DNA from: a virus
Length of the DNA: 64,000 nt
Reading direction: 5' to 3' (one strand)
Virus record (IMG/VR): IMGVR_UViG_3300021963_000077
Coordinates: 1 to 64,000 of that record
Positions within the stretch are counted from its first letter, which is position 1. Each line of letters starts with the position of its first letter. The notes under the pieces were generated by a model. The model worked only from the letters and a program-made list of their open reading frames with translations. It did not search any database and was not told the DNA's origin. The position numbers and the translations under genes were made by a program. This document shows positions 14,552-23,415 of this stretch, piece after piece.

Positions 14552-15970
14552 ATGGGTGCAGAAGCGCGTATCATTCCAAACGTGTCAAAAAAATTTGGAA
14601 GTTTGTTTGCCGGCGTTGGAGGTTTTGATATTGGCCTCGAATCAGCTGGATGGGAATGTGGTTGGCAGGTTGAGTGGGATCAAAATTGCCAGCAAGTCCT
14701 TTCGTACCACTGGCCAGAATGCCCAAAGTGGCTTGACGTTTGTGATGTCAATGGCGCAGAGCTGCCACCTGTAGATGTCATTACGTTTGGCAGTCCATGT
14801 CAAGACCTCTCAGTTGCCGGCAAGAGAGCTGGCCTTGATGGTGGACGATCTGGTCTGTTTTTTGAAGCAACACGAATCATTAGGGAGATGAGAAATGCAA
14901 CAGGAAATGCTTTTCCAAGATGGGCAATTTGGGAAAATGTCGTCGGAGCTCTGTCAAGCAGAGGTGGTGACGACTTTGAGGCAGTCCTCAGGGAAATGGC
15001 TGACCTCGGGTGCAATCACATTGAATGGGCAGTCTTGGACGCACAGTTCTTCGGAGTCCCCCAAAGGCGTAGACGAGTGTTCGTCATCGCTCGCCTTGAT
15101 TCTCCAGAGCCCTTCAGAGGTGGCCCCAAAATACTCGCTGTCGGTGAAGGCCGCGCAAGGAATTCTGCGAAGGGCAAAAAACAGGGGAAAGAATCTCCCG
15201 GAGAAATTAGTCTCAGCTTTGGAGATGGTCGCAGCTGGGCCGACACGGAACAAGTAGATGACTTTATTGACTCGTTCACCCCATCTAGTCACGCATCCTA
15301 TGCGCCTGGTGTTGGAACGGTCAGAGCAAATGGTGGAGACATTGGTGGCGGAAGTGAAACTCTCGTAGTTTCCGCTATTGCGCCAACTCTTAGGAGCGGT
15401 GGCGACGGAGGTGTTCCATCCAGTAGAGGAGAGCATCTTGTTATCGTTGCCGAGAAGAAAGAAGAAATACTCCTTATTGATGGCCGTAGAAATGATGATG
15501 TGCGAATCACGACGGAGCCAGTCAGAACACTTGAAGCACGAATGGGTACTGGAGGGGGTAATGTTCCAGTTCTTGCAATACCAATTCAAGACGGCCGCGA
15601 AATTGAGAAAAAACAGAATGGCCTCGGTGTTGGTTCAGACGGAGACCCTTCTTATACGCTTGATCAAACTGGTGCTCAGTCCGTAGCGGTAGAAGCGTAT
15701 GATGAATTCAATGACTCACTTGGTGGCAATGTTCATCATGCCCTGAGGGCTGGTACACGTCAATCAACTGGGGTGCTGGTTCCATTAATGAGCGTTAGGC
15801 GTCTCACTCCGATTGAATGCGAGCGATTGATGGGCTGGCCAGATAATCACACCCTTCATCGCGCAGACGGAAAACTGAATAGTGACACAATTCGCTACAA
15901 GATGTGCGGAAACGGTGTAGCATCTCCAGTTGCAAAGTGGATTGCGGAACAAATCAATCTTTGCGAGTAA
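14552..15970 (+). CDS. DNA (cytosine-5) methyltransferase
   Basis: All core motifs are visible: FAGVGGFDIGLE (motif I), GSPCQDLSVAGKR with catalytic Cys83 (motif IV), WENV (motif VI) and QRRRRVFVIA (motif VIII). The C-terminus has TPIECERLMGWP and KMCGNGVASPVA (motifs IX-X). A long glycine-rich variable region (about 200-400), which holds the target recognition domain, has an unusually repetitive look. The ATG at 14552 is preferred over a TTG at 14546. It probably protects phage DNA or pairs with the upstream nuclease. Confidence 0.92.
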   Translation: MGAEARIIPNVSKKFGSLFAGVGGFDIGLESAGWECGWQVEWDQNCQQVLSYHWPECPKWLDVCDVNGAELPPVDVITFGSPCQDLSVAGKRAGLDGGRSGLFFEATRIIREMRNATGNAFPRWAIWENVVGALSSRGGDDFEAVLREMADLGCNHIEWAVLDAQFFGVPQRRRRVFVIARLDSPEPFRGGPKILAVGEGRARNSAKGKKQGKESPGEISLSFGDGRSWADTEQVDDFIDSFTPSSHASYAPGVGTVRANGGDIGGGSETLVVSAIAPTLRSGGDGGVPSSRGEHLVIVAEKKEEILLIDGRRNDDVRITTEPVRTLEARMGTGGGNVPVLAIPIQDGREIEKKQNGLGVGSDGDPSYTLDQTGAQSVAVEAYDEFNDSLGGNVHHALRAGTRQSTGVLVPLMSVRRLTPIECERLMGWPDNHTLHRADGKLNSDTIRYKMCGNGVASPVAKWIAEQINLCE

Positions 15971-16042
15971 GCCCGGATAGCTCAGTGGTAGAGCAACCGC
16001 CTTGTAAGCGGTAGGTCGTCAGTTCAATCCTGACTCTGGGCT
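15971..16042 (+). tRNA. tRNA-Thr (anticodon TGT)
   Basis: The acceptor GCCCGGA pairs with TCTGGGC (one G-U) and the discriminator is T. The anticodon loop CTTGTAA gives TGT. Its 3' 19 nt overlap the end of the opposite-strand gene 16024-16650. Confidence 0.93.
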
Positions 16043-16650
16043 CTGGTTACTGAGCCAATGCGCGGCGTAACGCGGACTGAGTTTGACCAAGCTGCCCTCA
16101 AGGTTTCACCATCTTGTGTCGTAATATCTCCGCCATTTAAAAAATGTCCGTTCCAATCTGGATCTGAAACAATAAGCAGATCAGCAACAGAAATGATCTG
16201 TGTTGATATTCGCTTTCTTCTGTGCTCTGGAGCAACAAAGATCTGTTGGATCCTAGAATCTGGGGCAATCCACCTAACAAAACCAGCTGATTTATTAAGT
16301 GAAATATTTTTATCACTGATGTCTTCTGGATTCAAGACTGTTCCGTTTGGGTACCTCTGATCGGCAAATGCGATCACTGACCTTAACGGGGGAGTAAGAA
16401 GTGCTCCATCAAGAAATACGTACCATAATGATTCACAACCAACGAAGTCATCGCTTACAAGACTGACGACCATATTGCCGGACTCATCTACATAATTAAA
16501 CGAGTGACAAGCCGAATGATCTGGCGATTTTATTCCTGATATTAAGCTAGGCTTTTGATACTTGTCATCAAAAAAAGACATGACATGTTTTCTGCCATTT
16601 TGCAGAATATGCCCAGAATCCCAAAACCATACTGTTTTGAATTTGCTCAT
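16024..16650 (-). CDS. GNAT-like acetyltransferase candidate, 208 aa
   Basis: The segment IQQIFVAPEHRRKRISTQII resembles the V-x-P-x-x-R-x-x-x-I acetyl-CoA binding motif of GNAT enzymes. The rest is not conserved enough to name a substrate. I use the ATG at 16650 (a TTG at 16653 is also open). The stop codon lies inside the T-loop of the opposite-strand tRNA-Thr, so the last residues are encoded antisense to that tRNA. Confidence 0.6.
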   Translation of the reverse strand: MSKFKTVWFWDSGHILQNGRKHVMSFFDDKYQKPSLISGIKSPDHSACHSFNYVDESGNMVVSLVSDDFVGCESLWYVFLDGALLTPPLRSVIAFADQRYPNGTVLNPEDISDKNISLNKSAGFVRWIAPDSRIQQIFVAPEHRRKRISTQIISVADLLIVSDPDWNGHFLNGGDITTQDGETLRAAWSNSVRVTPRIGSVTRAQSQD

Positions 16651-16662
16651 CAAGCAAATCTA

Positions 16663-17355
16663 TCAGTCGTTGTACCATGCTGTCCAAGGCTTTGCTGTTG
16701 CAGATGCTTTATCTTCGGCGTGCATGCCAGTGTAGGCAACCGAGATTGTGACCTTTGCGTCATTTTCGTATCCTGTCCAGTCGCCACTGTGGGCGTAGAC
16801 AAACAATTGAAGGATTTCGTCAGTATGCATGACTGCAACATCTGCGAGGTAGGTGTTTGCATTGAACTCCGATTCGTTCCAATTTGAGTTAAGTGCACTT
16901 GATTTTTCTATAAGTGCCACTGCGGTACTACGAAGGTCAAGTACGCCGTTGCCATAGTATGGCTGTGTGCCGAATGCTCCAATTCTTCCAGCAGCATCGT
17001 CTGGGTTTCCAAGCCACATTGTTGGCTTGAGGTCTTCATCTAAGGTGCCGTAGTATCCAACATCCTCAAAGCCAAACATATAGTCTGTTGGGTTGTCAGT
17101 CGCATTGTGCTGTGTCTTGGAGTTCTTGGTTTTGATGGCCGCAAGGGAGAGTCGTCGCTCGGTTGTCTCTCTATCTACCATGCCACTGTCTGTAGTCCCC
17201 CAAAGACCATTGGTTACGCCCATAATTTGCTGAGTGGTGAACCAGATTGACTCAATCTTGACACGGAATGGGAAAGACACATTGAGGTAAGAAGTGTCAC
17301 CCTGCCTGACGGTCCAGTCATAATTAACGATTGATGGGGGTGTAATTCCAGACAT
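16663..17355 (-). CDS. hypothetical protein, 230 aa, possibly structural
   Basis: A soluble, Trp/Tyr-rich protein (SIWFTTQQIMGVTNGLWGTT, and WTAWYND at the end). Its composition recalls virion or receptor-associated proteins but no family is recognised. A strong GAGGAGAT Shine-Dalgarno precedes the ATG. It lies downstream of a glycosyltransferase gene and upstream of the GNAT-like gene, perhaps one unit. Confidence 0.68.
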   Translation of the reverse strand: MSGITPPSIVNYDWTVRQGDTSYLNVSFPFRVKIESIWFTTQQIMGVTNGLWGTTDSGMVDRETTERRLSLAAIKTKNSKTQHNATDNPTDYMFGFEDVGYYGTLDEDLKPTMWLGNPDDAAGRIGAFGTQPYYGNGVLDLRSTAVALIEKSSALNSNWNESEFNANTYLADVAVMHTDEILQLFVYAHSGDWTGYENDAKVTISVAYTGMHAEDKASATAKPWTAWYND

Positions 17356-17391
17356 TTTATCTCCTCGATGTGATTTACAGCACTAATTTTA

Positions 17392-18159
17392 TCATTTTGG
17401 ATACATGTCTATAGGTATGCGTTTAAAATGGCCAACAACTATTTGTGGATCAACATAGACTGATCTGCCAGATTCTCGCACTCTTTGGCAAAACGAGCCA
17501 TCTTCAGATATCTGTTTGCCGGCTATGACGCTTCCATCTGGCATCTGCCATGTGTAGTCTGTTTGGAAATATATTGGTCTTTGTAGTGATTCATAAACGC
17601 CATATCGCACTTTCATAAAACCAAATCCAACAGAAAATACTTCAATCAAACCATTATTTGTTTTTTTGCGAAGTGTTTCAATTTGATTTATGCTTGTCAT
17701 TGAAGATGGGTGTATGTGTACTACGAATTCAGTAGCATTGGCAGCTAGGTATAATCCAGATACAACATCTTCTGGATGGTTTAGCAACTTGATAATGTCT
17801 TCGGCAACCCAGTAAATATCATTATCTATCCATACAATTTGATCATATGTAAATTGTCCATCAAAAGCCCGCCATTCCGACCAATATTCGTCATCCGCAA
17901 ATGGACGGTAGCCTCCATTCCCAGCCGAGCCGCCGTTTACTATTATGTCGCGTAGCTCGTGGATACTTGGCCCAGCATCAGCTGCAACATATACAGACAT
18001 TCCAAGGTGCGTCAAATACTGGACTGTTGATAATAGCGACATAACACATGGTAGGTAGTAGTGAAGACCAGTTATACAAAACACAACATCGTAATGAGGA
18101 ACTTGACGATTATCATTAGCTATGTGGAAGCCATGGCTTTGTGGTTTGATTGTTGCCAT
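17392..18159 (-). CDS. GT-A-type glycosyltransferase
   Basis: The 255-residue protein has the layout of a GT-A fold enzyme: VFCITGLHYYLPCVMSLL near the N-terminus, VWIDNDIYW as the DxD metal/nucleotide-sugar motif, and SEDGSFCQRVRESG with VYVDP near the C-terminus. It may glycosylate phage DNA, virion proteins or host surface sugars; the acceptor is unknown. No close nucleotide-sugar synthesis genes are seen. Confidence 0.75.
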   Translation of the reverse strand: MATIKPQSHGFHIANDNRQVPHYDVVFCITGLHYYLPCVMSLLSTVQYLTHLGMSVYVAADAGPSIHELRDIIVNGGSAGNGGYRPFADDEYWSEWRAFDGQFTYDQIVWIDNDIYWVAEDIIKLLNHPEDVVSGLYLAANATEFVVHIHPSSMTSINQIETLRKKTNNGLIEVFSVGFGFMKVRYGVYESLQRPIYFQTDYTWQMPDGSVIAGKQISEDGSFCQRVRESGRSVYVDPQIVVGHFKRIPIDMYPK

Positions 18160-18182
18160 ACTGATAGGCTAATCCAAATTAA

Positions 18183-18256
<74 letters not shown>

Positions 18257-18259
18257 CCA

Positions 18260-18391
18260 CTCACATACGCCAGCGTTGACCGCTTGAGTGAGGCTCTGTA
18301 CAGGGCGCTGGCTAGGGCCGGTTAGTGTAGGACAAGCACGTTCATCTTCGGGTTGAAAAGAGCGGGGGAGGCACCCGCACCGGTCTGCACC
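18260..18391. other. GC-rich non-coding spacer between two tRNA genes
   Basis: This 132-nt stretch is markedly more GC-rich than its surroundings and has no convincing ORF. CAGCG...CGCTG (about 18272-18312) and GCGGG...CCCGC (about 18363-18378) could form hairpins. It could be a processed spacer RNA or a small RNA; it does not fold as a tRNA. Confidence 0.35.
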
Positions 18392-18464
18392 CCAAACGTA
18401 GCTCAATTGGTAGAGCGCCGCTTTCATATGGCGTCGGTTGCAGGTTCGAGTCCTGCCGTTTGGA
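18392..18464 (+). tRNA. tRNA-Met (anticodon CAT)
   Basis: CCAAACG pairs with CGTTTGG and the discriminator is A. The anticodon loop TTCATAT gives CAT, with one mismatch at the base of the anticodon stem. The lack of initiator features (no C1-A72 mismatch) suggests the elongator form. Confidence 0.88.
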
Positions 18465-18487
18465 CAATATGAATGAAGGAGACATGA

Positions 18488-18775
18488 ATGAACAAATTTA
18501 TGCGCAACATTGCTGGCGCTGTGAAGACGATGAGTTCTCGGTCGTACTGGAATGCACCCAACACGGTAGAGGCATGGGGATTCGCAACAAAGATCGCTAT
18601 TATTTTTCCAGGCCTACTGTTTGGTAAGCAGTTCTGGTGGCTTTATATTTTTGCCATCATCTCAAGCGTTGCGCTCATATGGTCGTCAACAAAGAAGACA
18701 CTGCCGACTATTATTCTCTTTAATGTTTGCTGGATTGTTCTTGCGTCAACCGCAATTATTAAGCACTTTGCCTAG
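18488..18775 (+). CDS. small membrane protein, 95 aa
   Basis: Three hydrophobic segments cover most of residues 30-92 (ATKIAIIFPGLLFG, LYIFAIISSVALIWS, TIILFNVCWIVLASTAII). No family is recognised. An AAGGAGAC Shine-Dalgarno lies just upstream. It converges on the ribonucleotide reductase gene with a 4-nt overlap. Confidence 0.68.
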   Translation: MNKFMRNIAGAVKTMSSRSYWNAPNTVEAWGFATKIAIIFPGLLFGKQFWWLYIFAIISSVALIWSSTKKTLPTIILFNVCWIVLASTAIIKHFA

Positions 18776-20697
18776 CGAACTGGACAAGCTCCAGTTGCAC
18801 ACCCATCAATATCAAGAAGATCTGTAACTACAGACTGGAGTGGCACAGAGAAGTCAATCTTTGAGAACAGCTTTGTGTACTGATCTTTTGTGATCTCTTC
18901 ATATGGTGGCAGCGGGAAGTTGTGATCAGTGTGAAGCAAGAACGAAACTGATTTAACACTGCTGTCATAGTTTGATGCAAGCCATTCCTTAATCGTTGGC
19001 AACTCTTCCTTGCGGTAATAAACGGTAACCGAAACTGCATTGTCTGCCCATTCGGTTTGCATCTTTTTCACCCATTCAAGCTGTTCAACAGCCGTCATCT
19101 CGGAAGCGAGAATAGATCCTTCTGGTGACTCGCATGGAAACTCAACTACATAGCGAGTGTGATCCTCGCGACCGTCCAGGCCAATATCCCACTGGACCTT
19201 GTACCCGCGCTTGCGACAAGCGTCAACGAGCGGATCGGCAGCTCCAAAACGCACACGCCTAATGTAGTAGCGAGCGTATGCTGGGTGGATACCTGGTGTT
19301 ACACCTGGCAGAAGTGACAGTGTTCCAGATGGTTGAACAGTTGTAAGGCGAACAGACTCTGGCCATCCATTCTTCTTTGAGTAATCAGCGTCAAGGCCAC
19401 GGAGGTACTCGTATGCTGGCGAGAGCCAAGAGAGCTGATCATCCGAACACTGAAGAATGCCCGTAACGCTTTGCCCAAGTCGTGCATTTTTGCGAACAAT
19501 TTCAGTCGTCTTATCGTATGGATAGTTCATGCGAGTGATTTGCTTTTGAACCATATAAAGCAGTTTTGAGATTTCCTTGAATTGCTCAAGTGACTCAACA
19601 TTTGGAAGGAAAATGGTTGAGAGATTACATGACTCACCATCTGCAAGACCAATCTCTGCACATGGGTTGAATCCATCAATTGAGTTATCTACACGCACTT
19701 CTCCGAGACGTCCAAAGCGTCGGGTAAGGCGCCGATTGAGGAGACCATATGGCTCACCCGAGCCGTCGTATCCCTTCCAGAGCTCAGACATAATTTCTTC
19801 ATAGTGATCTGCATAAATGCTGTTGTTTGAGTTTGCGCGCCATGCCGGCACATTTCCAGATGACCAGTTTTTGGCCCGTAAGAACAGGATGTCATCAGGA
19901 TCGCCAATTGCAATCTGCGCAGAACGACGTGATGATCCAGACACAACAATGCGTCCGATGATATTGCAGATATCAAGAACATCAATTGAGCGAAGCTTCT
20001 TGCCTTCGCGGTTTTTCATAACCTTACAAATGTCTTCAACGCCCTCAATGAGGGCGCCAGGACCACTGGCTGTACCACCAAATGTCTTAAGCGGTGCGCC
20101 AAATTCACGAACAAGAATCGTGGAGTACGTAAAAGACTTTCCTGTCTCAAAATAAGACTTGAGAACGCTGTGGAGCAAACGCTTCCATCCTGTACGACTA
20201 TCGGGAACAATAATGTCTGCGTCGTTACTGCGCTCGTGCGTAATTGAAACTCCAGACTTCACTTTTGGAAGATCATGGATCTTTGAACGCTCAACGGAAA
20301 ATCCAACTCCACCACCAAGCATCAGGTACTCAAAGAGGAGTTCAAAATCTTCAATTTTTTCAATGTTCGTGAAGTAGCAGTTGTTAAGCGATGTTGCATT
20401 AAATTTTTTTACAAGTGGAGTTCCAAGCTGCCACAATGCGCGGCCAGAGAAGGAGCAACGCAAATTGAACATATGATCAAACAGCGCCTCGGCTTCCTTT
20501 GTTGTGTACGGAACACCAATTTCACCAGCGCCCTCAATCACGCGTGAAAGAGTTTCAACCCATGTCTCAGAACGCTCCTCGCTTTCAACAGGACGGCTAT
20601 ATGTGCGGAGGAAAACAACCTCGCCCATGCCGCCAAATCCCCAAGGTGGGAGTTTTTGAGAATACGAAGCTAAGAATTCTGAAGACAAAAGAGTCAT
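18772..20697 (-). CDS. nrdJ: class II (B12-dependent) ribonucleoside-triphosphate reductase
   Basis: The 641-residue protein keeps the RTPR active site: Cys107 (SLNNCYF), the radical cysteine in FNPCAEIG (Cys346, Glu348) and Cys357 in GESCNLST, the last two 11 residues apart as in Lactobacillus RTPR. TVQPSGTLSLLPGVTPG is the phosphate/substrate loop. The redox pair is C-terminal (Cys633 and Cys638, GCATGACPVR). It reduces NTPs to dNTPs with adenosylcobalamin, independent of oxygen. No subunit partner is needed. The Shine-Dalgarno is AGGGG. Confidence 0.92.
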   Translation of the reverse strand: MTLLSSEFLASYSQKLPPWGFGGMGEVVFLRTYSRPVESEERSETWVETLSRVIEGAGEIGVPYTTKEAEALFDHMFNLRCSFSGRALWQLGTPLVKKFNATSLNNCYFTNIEKIEDFELLFEYLMLGGGVGFSVERSKIHDLPKVKSGVSITHERSNDADIIVPDSRTGWKRLLHSVLKSYFETGKSFTYSTILVREFGAPLKTFGGTASGPGALIEGVEDICKVMKNREGKKLRSIDVLDICNIIGRIVVSGSSRRSAQIAIGDPDDILFLRAKNWSSGNVPAWRANSNNSIYADHYEEIMSELWKGYDGSGEPYGLLNRRLTRRFGRLGEVRVDNSIDGFNPCAEIGLADGESCNLSTIFLPNVESLEQFKEISKLLYMVQKQITRMNYPYDKTTEIVRKNARLGQSVTGILQCSDDQLSWLSPAYEYLRGLDADYSKKNGWPESVRLTTVQPSGTLSLLPGVTPGIHPAYARYYIRRVRFGAADPLVDACRKRGYKVQWDIGLDGREDHTRYVVEFPCESPEGSILASEMTAVEQLEWVKKMQTEWADNAVSVTVYYRKEELPTIKEWLASNYDSSVKSVSFLLHTDHNFPLPPYEEITKDQYTKLFSKIDFSVPLQSVVTDLLDIDGCATGACPVR

Positions 20698-20759
20698 TAT
20701 TTACCCCTGTGGTTTATCTGTGATTGACGATTTTACTATGAGCTGACTTTGCTCAGGTG

Positions 20760-21050
20760 TTAAGCGATGCCAAGTTCTTTTGCTTTTTCAAGTGTCACAT
20801 AGGTGCCCTTGGTCGCAAGTATCACCTTAGCAGTTGTAAACGGAGAAATTTGTCTCTCTCCGTAAATTGTTTCTTCAACCAAAATCATTTGAGAAGACTT
20901 AATTGTTTCAACAACTGAGTCTGCTCCAAAAATATGATGAGGAGTCGCAAGATCAACGGAACAGTCGCCAGTTGGGTGTCCGCAAACAGGGCACGGTTCG
21001 CGATTGGCTCTAGTTAACTCAATGTCGCCAAAAATGTATTCTTTATCCAC
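20760..21050 (-). CDS. small zinc-ribbon protein, 96 aa
   Basis: The start is a GTG at 21050 that overlaps the end of the methyltransferase-like gene. The product has CPVCGHPTGDC near the N-terminus, a single zinc knuckle, then LATPHHIFG. It resembles small uncharacterised actinophage proteins; role unknown. Confidence 0.65.
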   Translation of the reverse strand: MDKEYIFGDIELTRANREPCPVCGHPTGDCSVDLATPHHIFGADSVVETIKSSQMILVEETIYGERQISPFTTAKVILATKGTYVTLEKAKELGIA

Positions 21051-21639
21051 AGGCGAGCCCCCACTGCGCGGCCATGGCATCAGCAATTCCTTGGAATGTT
21101 TTGCTTCGTATCTTCCACCTGTCTTCAGACGGTGGTAGGTAAAACAGTCTTTGACTCTCGGCTTTGTTTGAGGATATGTCAACAGTGTTCGTTGGTGAAA
21201 GCTTCGGCAGGCCGCGAAGCCAGAAACATGTCGCTTTTGTCTCGGGATGACCAAACATCCACGGCTGAACTATTTGGTCTGGCTTTCTAAATGTTGACGA
21301 CATGATCCCAATAGGGTTCTCAACAGCAACATGGTCGGCATTAGCGTTATAACAAGCCATAAAAAATTTTATCGCTTCTTCACGTTGCTTGGGTCTATCT
21401 GGGAATCTATCCCTGTACTCAGGTTTCATCCATTTGTTTCCAGAGACCGTCAAATATGTACACGGCGGATGGGCGACGACCAGATCCCACCGATCAAGCA
21501 TTACTTCGGTCACGTCGTCTTGTATGTGGGGTCCAGGTTTGTCGCTTGGCAGGAGGTCGCAAGATATCGCATCATGGCCAGCCTTGATGAACGCATCACG
21601 GACTGTTCCAGAGAATTCGCAAGCCACCAAGACGCGCAT
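21043..21639 (-). CDS. DNA methyltransferase-like (Dcm-related) protein
   Basis: The 198-residue protein begins MRVLVACEFSGTVRDAFIKA (SAM-binding-like), then VVAHPPCTYLTVSGNKW with a PPC active-site-like motif, and VENPIG. These match a short phage family often annotated as cytosine methylase-related. It lacks the target recognition part of full C5 methylases, so it may modify nucleotides or act with another protein. The ATG at 21639 follows the previous stop by 1 nt, which decides the start. Confidence 0.72.
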   Translation of the reverse strand: MRVLVACEFSGTVRDAFIKAGHDAISCDLLPSDKPGPHIQDDVTEVMLDRWDLVVAHPPCTYLTVSGNKWMKPEYRDRFPDRPKQREEAIKFFMACYNANADHVAVENPIGIMSSTFRKPDQIVQPWMFGHPETKATCFWLRGLPKLSPTNTVDISSNKAESQRLFYLPPSEDRWKIRSKTFQGIADAMAAQWGLACG

Positions 21640-21640
21640 T

Positions 21641-21841
21641 TCAGTTAGCTTTCTGCTCGAGCAGGTAGATACGAGAGCGAAGTTCTTCATTATCCAGACG
21701 AAGTCTCTTAATCTCCTCAACTGCACGCTCTAATGCGCTCAGTGACCTGGGAACGCCCTCAAAGGCCTTGTAGCGGAGCTTTGATATCATCTCAAGCTCG
21801 TTCACAACGTCTGTTTTGCTTTGTTCATTTTCGGAAATCAT
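21641..21841 (-). CDS. short coiled-coil protein, 66 aa
   Basis: Residues 36-64 (LSALERAVEEIKRLRLDNEE and onward) form a clear coiled coil. The start overlaps the ThyX stop by 4 nt (ATGA). No family is recognised. Confidence 0.65.
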   Translation of the reverse strand: MISENEQSKTDVVNELEMISKLRYKAFEGVPRSLSALERAVEEIKRLRLDNEELRSRIYLLEQKAN

Positions 21842-22518
21842 GGCGTGACCCTACCATAGTCAACCCATGCTGTATAGGTCTGTGGCATAACTTGACTGAA
21901 AAGAGACTCAACTGCCTCTGCGTAAACGCGTATCTCGTACTGAGCTGCATCATCATTGCGAAGACTGAGAAAGTTCATCAACGCGCGAGCATTCACAGTC
22001 CAGTAAAACTCCGTGTATGAACCGAGTGGAAGAATCATCCGAGCGACTTCTTTAGCCACCCCACGCTCAACAAGTGATTCATAAAGTGAGAAAGCGCCTT
22101 CATTACATTCATGCATGAGCGACGCAACTTCCGTTGCCGTGGCTTCCTCAATCGGCTCAAATGTATAGCTTCCTGGTTTTCCAACTTGTGTTCTCATGTT
22201 CCTTGGGTCTGGAACATAGTGCTCAGTTGGCATGACTGCATACCTACCGGAGTATTCGTTAAATGATCCAATGCGATGTCTAAACCATTCACGGGCAACA
22301 AAAATTGGTGCTTTTACATGGAATCGGAACGAGTTGTGCTCAAACGGCGTTCCGTGGCGCGAGCGCATAAGAAAGCGGATGAGCCCAGAATCTGCGTCAC
22401 CGATCACTTCCGTTCTTTTACCAAACGACACACGCGCTGAGTTGACTACAGAAATGTCATCGGCCATATGCCCATCAAGGCGTACAAATCCATTATTGAA
22501 TACTGAGATGCTATCCAT
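21838..22518 (-). CDS. thyX: flavin-dependent thymidylate synthase
   Basis: The signature RHRIGSFNEYSGRY (80-93) matches the ThyX motif RHRxxSxNxxSxRY, and SRHGTPFEH (53-61) and the C-terminal RNDDAAQYEIR (substrate-binding) also fit. The 226-residue length is typical. The enzyme makes dTMP from dUMP using FAD and methylenetetrahydrofolate, linking to the dCMP deaminase at 13022. It is the first gene of a group of short overlapping genes. Confidence 0.95.
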   Translation of the reverse strand: MDSISVFNNGFVRLDGHMADDISVVNSARVSFGKRTEVIGDADSGLIRFLMRSRHGTPFEHNSFRFHVKAPIFVAREWFRHRIGSFNEYSGRYAVMPTEHYVPDPRNMRTQVGKPGSYTFEPIEEATATEVASLMHECNEGAFSLYESLVERGVAKEVARMILPLGSYTEFYWTVNARALMNFLSLRNDDAAQYEIRVYAEAVESLFSQVMPQTYTAWVDYGRVTP

Positions 22519-22527
22519 CTCGCGATA

Positions 22528-22773
22528 CTACATTGTCTCCGTTTTTTCTGGCGAATTGGATTCTGCGTTAAGCAAGATATGAGAAAGTTCTATGCAATTA
22601 GTTCTATGTGTATGAAGAATGTCTGCAATTTTGCCAGACTTTATCCAGTCGCGTGATGCCAGTGCCTCAAAGTAGTCATACTCCAGTTCGCACAGAAGTA
22701 GCCATTCGTTTATGGCCGCTTTGTAGGCATCATTCTCCGTTATAGTATGAGACTTCTTCTTGAACCACGCCAC
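22528..22773 (-). CDS. hypothetical helical protein, 81 aa
   Basis: I chose the GTG at 22773 because it has a strong Shine-Dalgarno (GGGGAGG, 6 nt upstream), although the frame is open further. The product (AWFKKKSHTITENDAYKAAI...) is helical and soluble, of unknown function. It overlaps the previous gene in another frame. Confidence 0.6.
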   Translation of the reverse strand: MAWFKKKSHTITENDAYKAAINEWLLLCELEYDYFEALASRDWIKSGKIADILHTHRTNCIELSHILLNAESNSPEKTETM

Positions 22774-22930
22774 TGTTGTCCTCCCCGATGTATCGCTGAA
22801 CCATCTCTTCAACTCTTGCGAGAGCTGATGCTGTTTGATCGTCTAAATAAAGAAACCTAAAGTCTTCTTGGCAGCGAATGGAGGTTGTCAATTTCCTCAC
22901 AGTTTCAGCAAATTGAAACAGTTCAGTCAT
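22730..22930 (-). CDS. hypothetical protein, 66 aa
   Basis: The start at 22930 overlaps the stop of the zinc-knuckle gene, which makes it more likely than upstream starts. The product (MTELFQFAETVRKLTTSIRC...) is helical and ends in an acidic tail. No family is recognised. Confidence 0.6.
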   Translation of the reverse strand: MTELFQFAETVRKLTTSIRCQEDFRFLYLDDQTASALARVEEMVQRYIGEDNSGVVQEEVSYYNGE

Positions 22931-23189
22931 GCTCAAGGCTATATACATCAGCAAGCTCTCCGTACTCAAAGAGAGGCTGAAACTTAGACGAATCATGTGC
23001 CCCAAACCTCAGGTATTCAAGACCACCATCTACAAAGATGCGTGTATGTTTCGCCGGAGGGAGAAGCTCATCCGTTTTCCAGCACGAACAAGATACGAAG
23101 TCATGCCTATGGCGCGACTCAATAGTCTCTTCACATACCAAACATTTAGCTGCGTTCCGAATTATCTTTCTCCGCGTTCCAGTAGTCAT
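22923..23189 (-). CDS. small CxxC...HxH...CxC zinc-knuckle protein, 88 aa
   Basis: The sequence CLVCEETIESRHRHDFVSCSC followed by FVDGGLEYLRFG matches a small family common in phages and plasmids (a metal site with two CxxC/CxC pairs and histidines, then a VDGGxxYLR motif). Its role is unknown. The start at 23189 has GGAGGA a few nt upstream; 23210 is an alternative. Confidence 0.7.
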   Translation of the reverse strand: MTTGTRRKIIRNAAKCLVCEETIESRHRHDFVSCSCWKTDELLPPAKHTRIFVDGGLEYLRFGAHDSSKFQPLFEYGELADVYSLEHD

Positions 23190-23316
23190 TCTTCCTCCAT
23201 GACCATACATACATCACTTCTTTGATCAGAAGATATGCCATCTGAACAAGGCATGCAATAACCAAAACAATTAAAACTAACCCAATGCAAAAGGCAACCC
23301 CCACAGAAAAAGACAT
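23146..23316 (-). CDS. small membrane protein, 56 aa
   Basis: One hydrophobic stretch fills residues 4-34 (SVGVAFCIGLVLIVLVIACL and onward), followed by a charged tail (RKNDYWNAEKDNSERS). It overlaps the start of the zinc-knuckle gene in another frame by 44 nt. No Shine-Dalgarno is visible, so expression is uncertain. Confidence 0.5.
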   Translation of the reverse strand: MSFSVGVAFCIGLVLIVLVIACLVQMAYLLIKEVMYVWSWRKNDYWNAEKDNSERS

Positions 23317-23328
23317 ACAGTTTAATTA

Positions 23329-23415
23329 TTATTTATCGTCAAGATAATGACTATGTGAATCAAGAATTTTATGTCCCACACCATACAGGATAAACACTGC
23401 AACTACATACAACAT
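23329..23415 (-). CDS. 28-residue membrane peptide
   Basis: A very short ORF (MLYVVAVFILYGVGHKILDS and a polar end) with a good Shine-Dalgarno (GGAGG, 4 nt before ATG). It lies directly upstream of the 56-aa membrane protein. TTGACA on the reverse strand at about 23467-23472 could be its -35 box. Confidence 0.5.
   Translation of the reverse strand: MLYVVAVFILYGVGHKILDSHSHYLDDK

Noticed and set aside
22774-22812. Longer N-terminus of the 22528 gene
   Set aside because: The GTG at 22773 has a strong Shine-Dalgarno, while the upstream ATG has none and overlaps another gene further.
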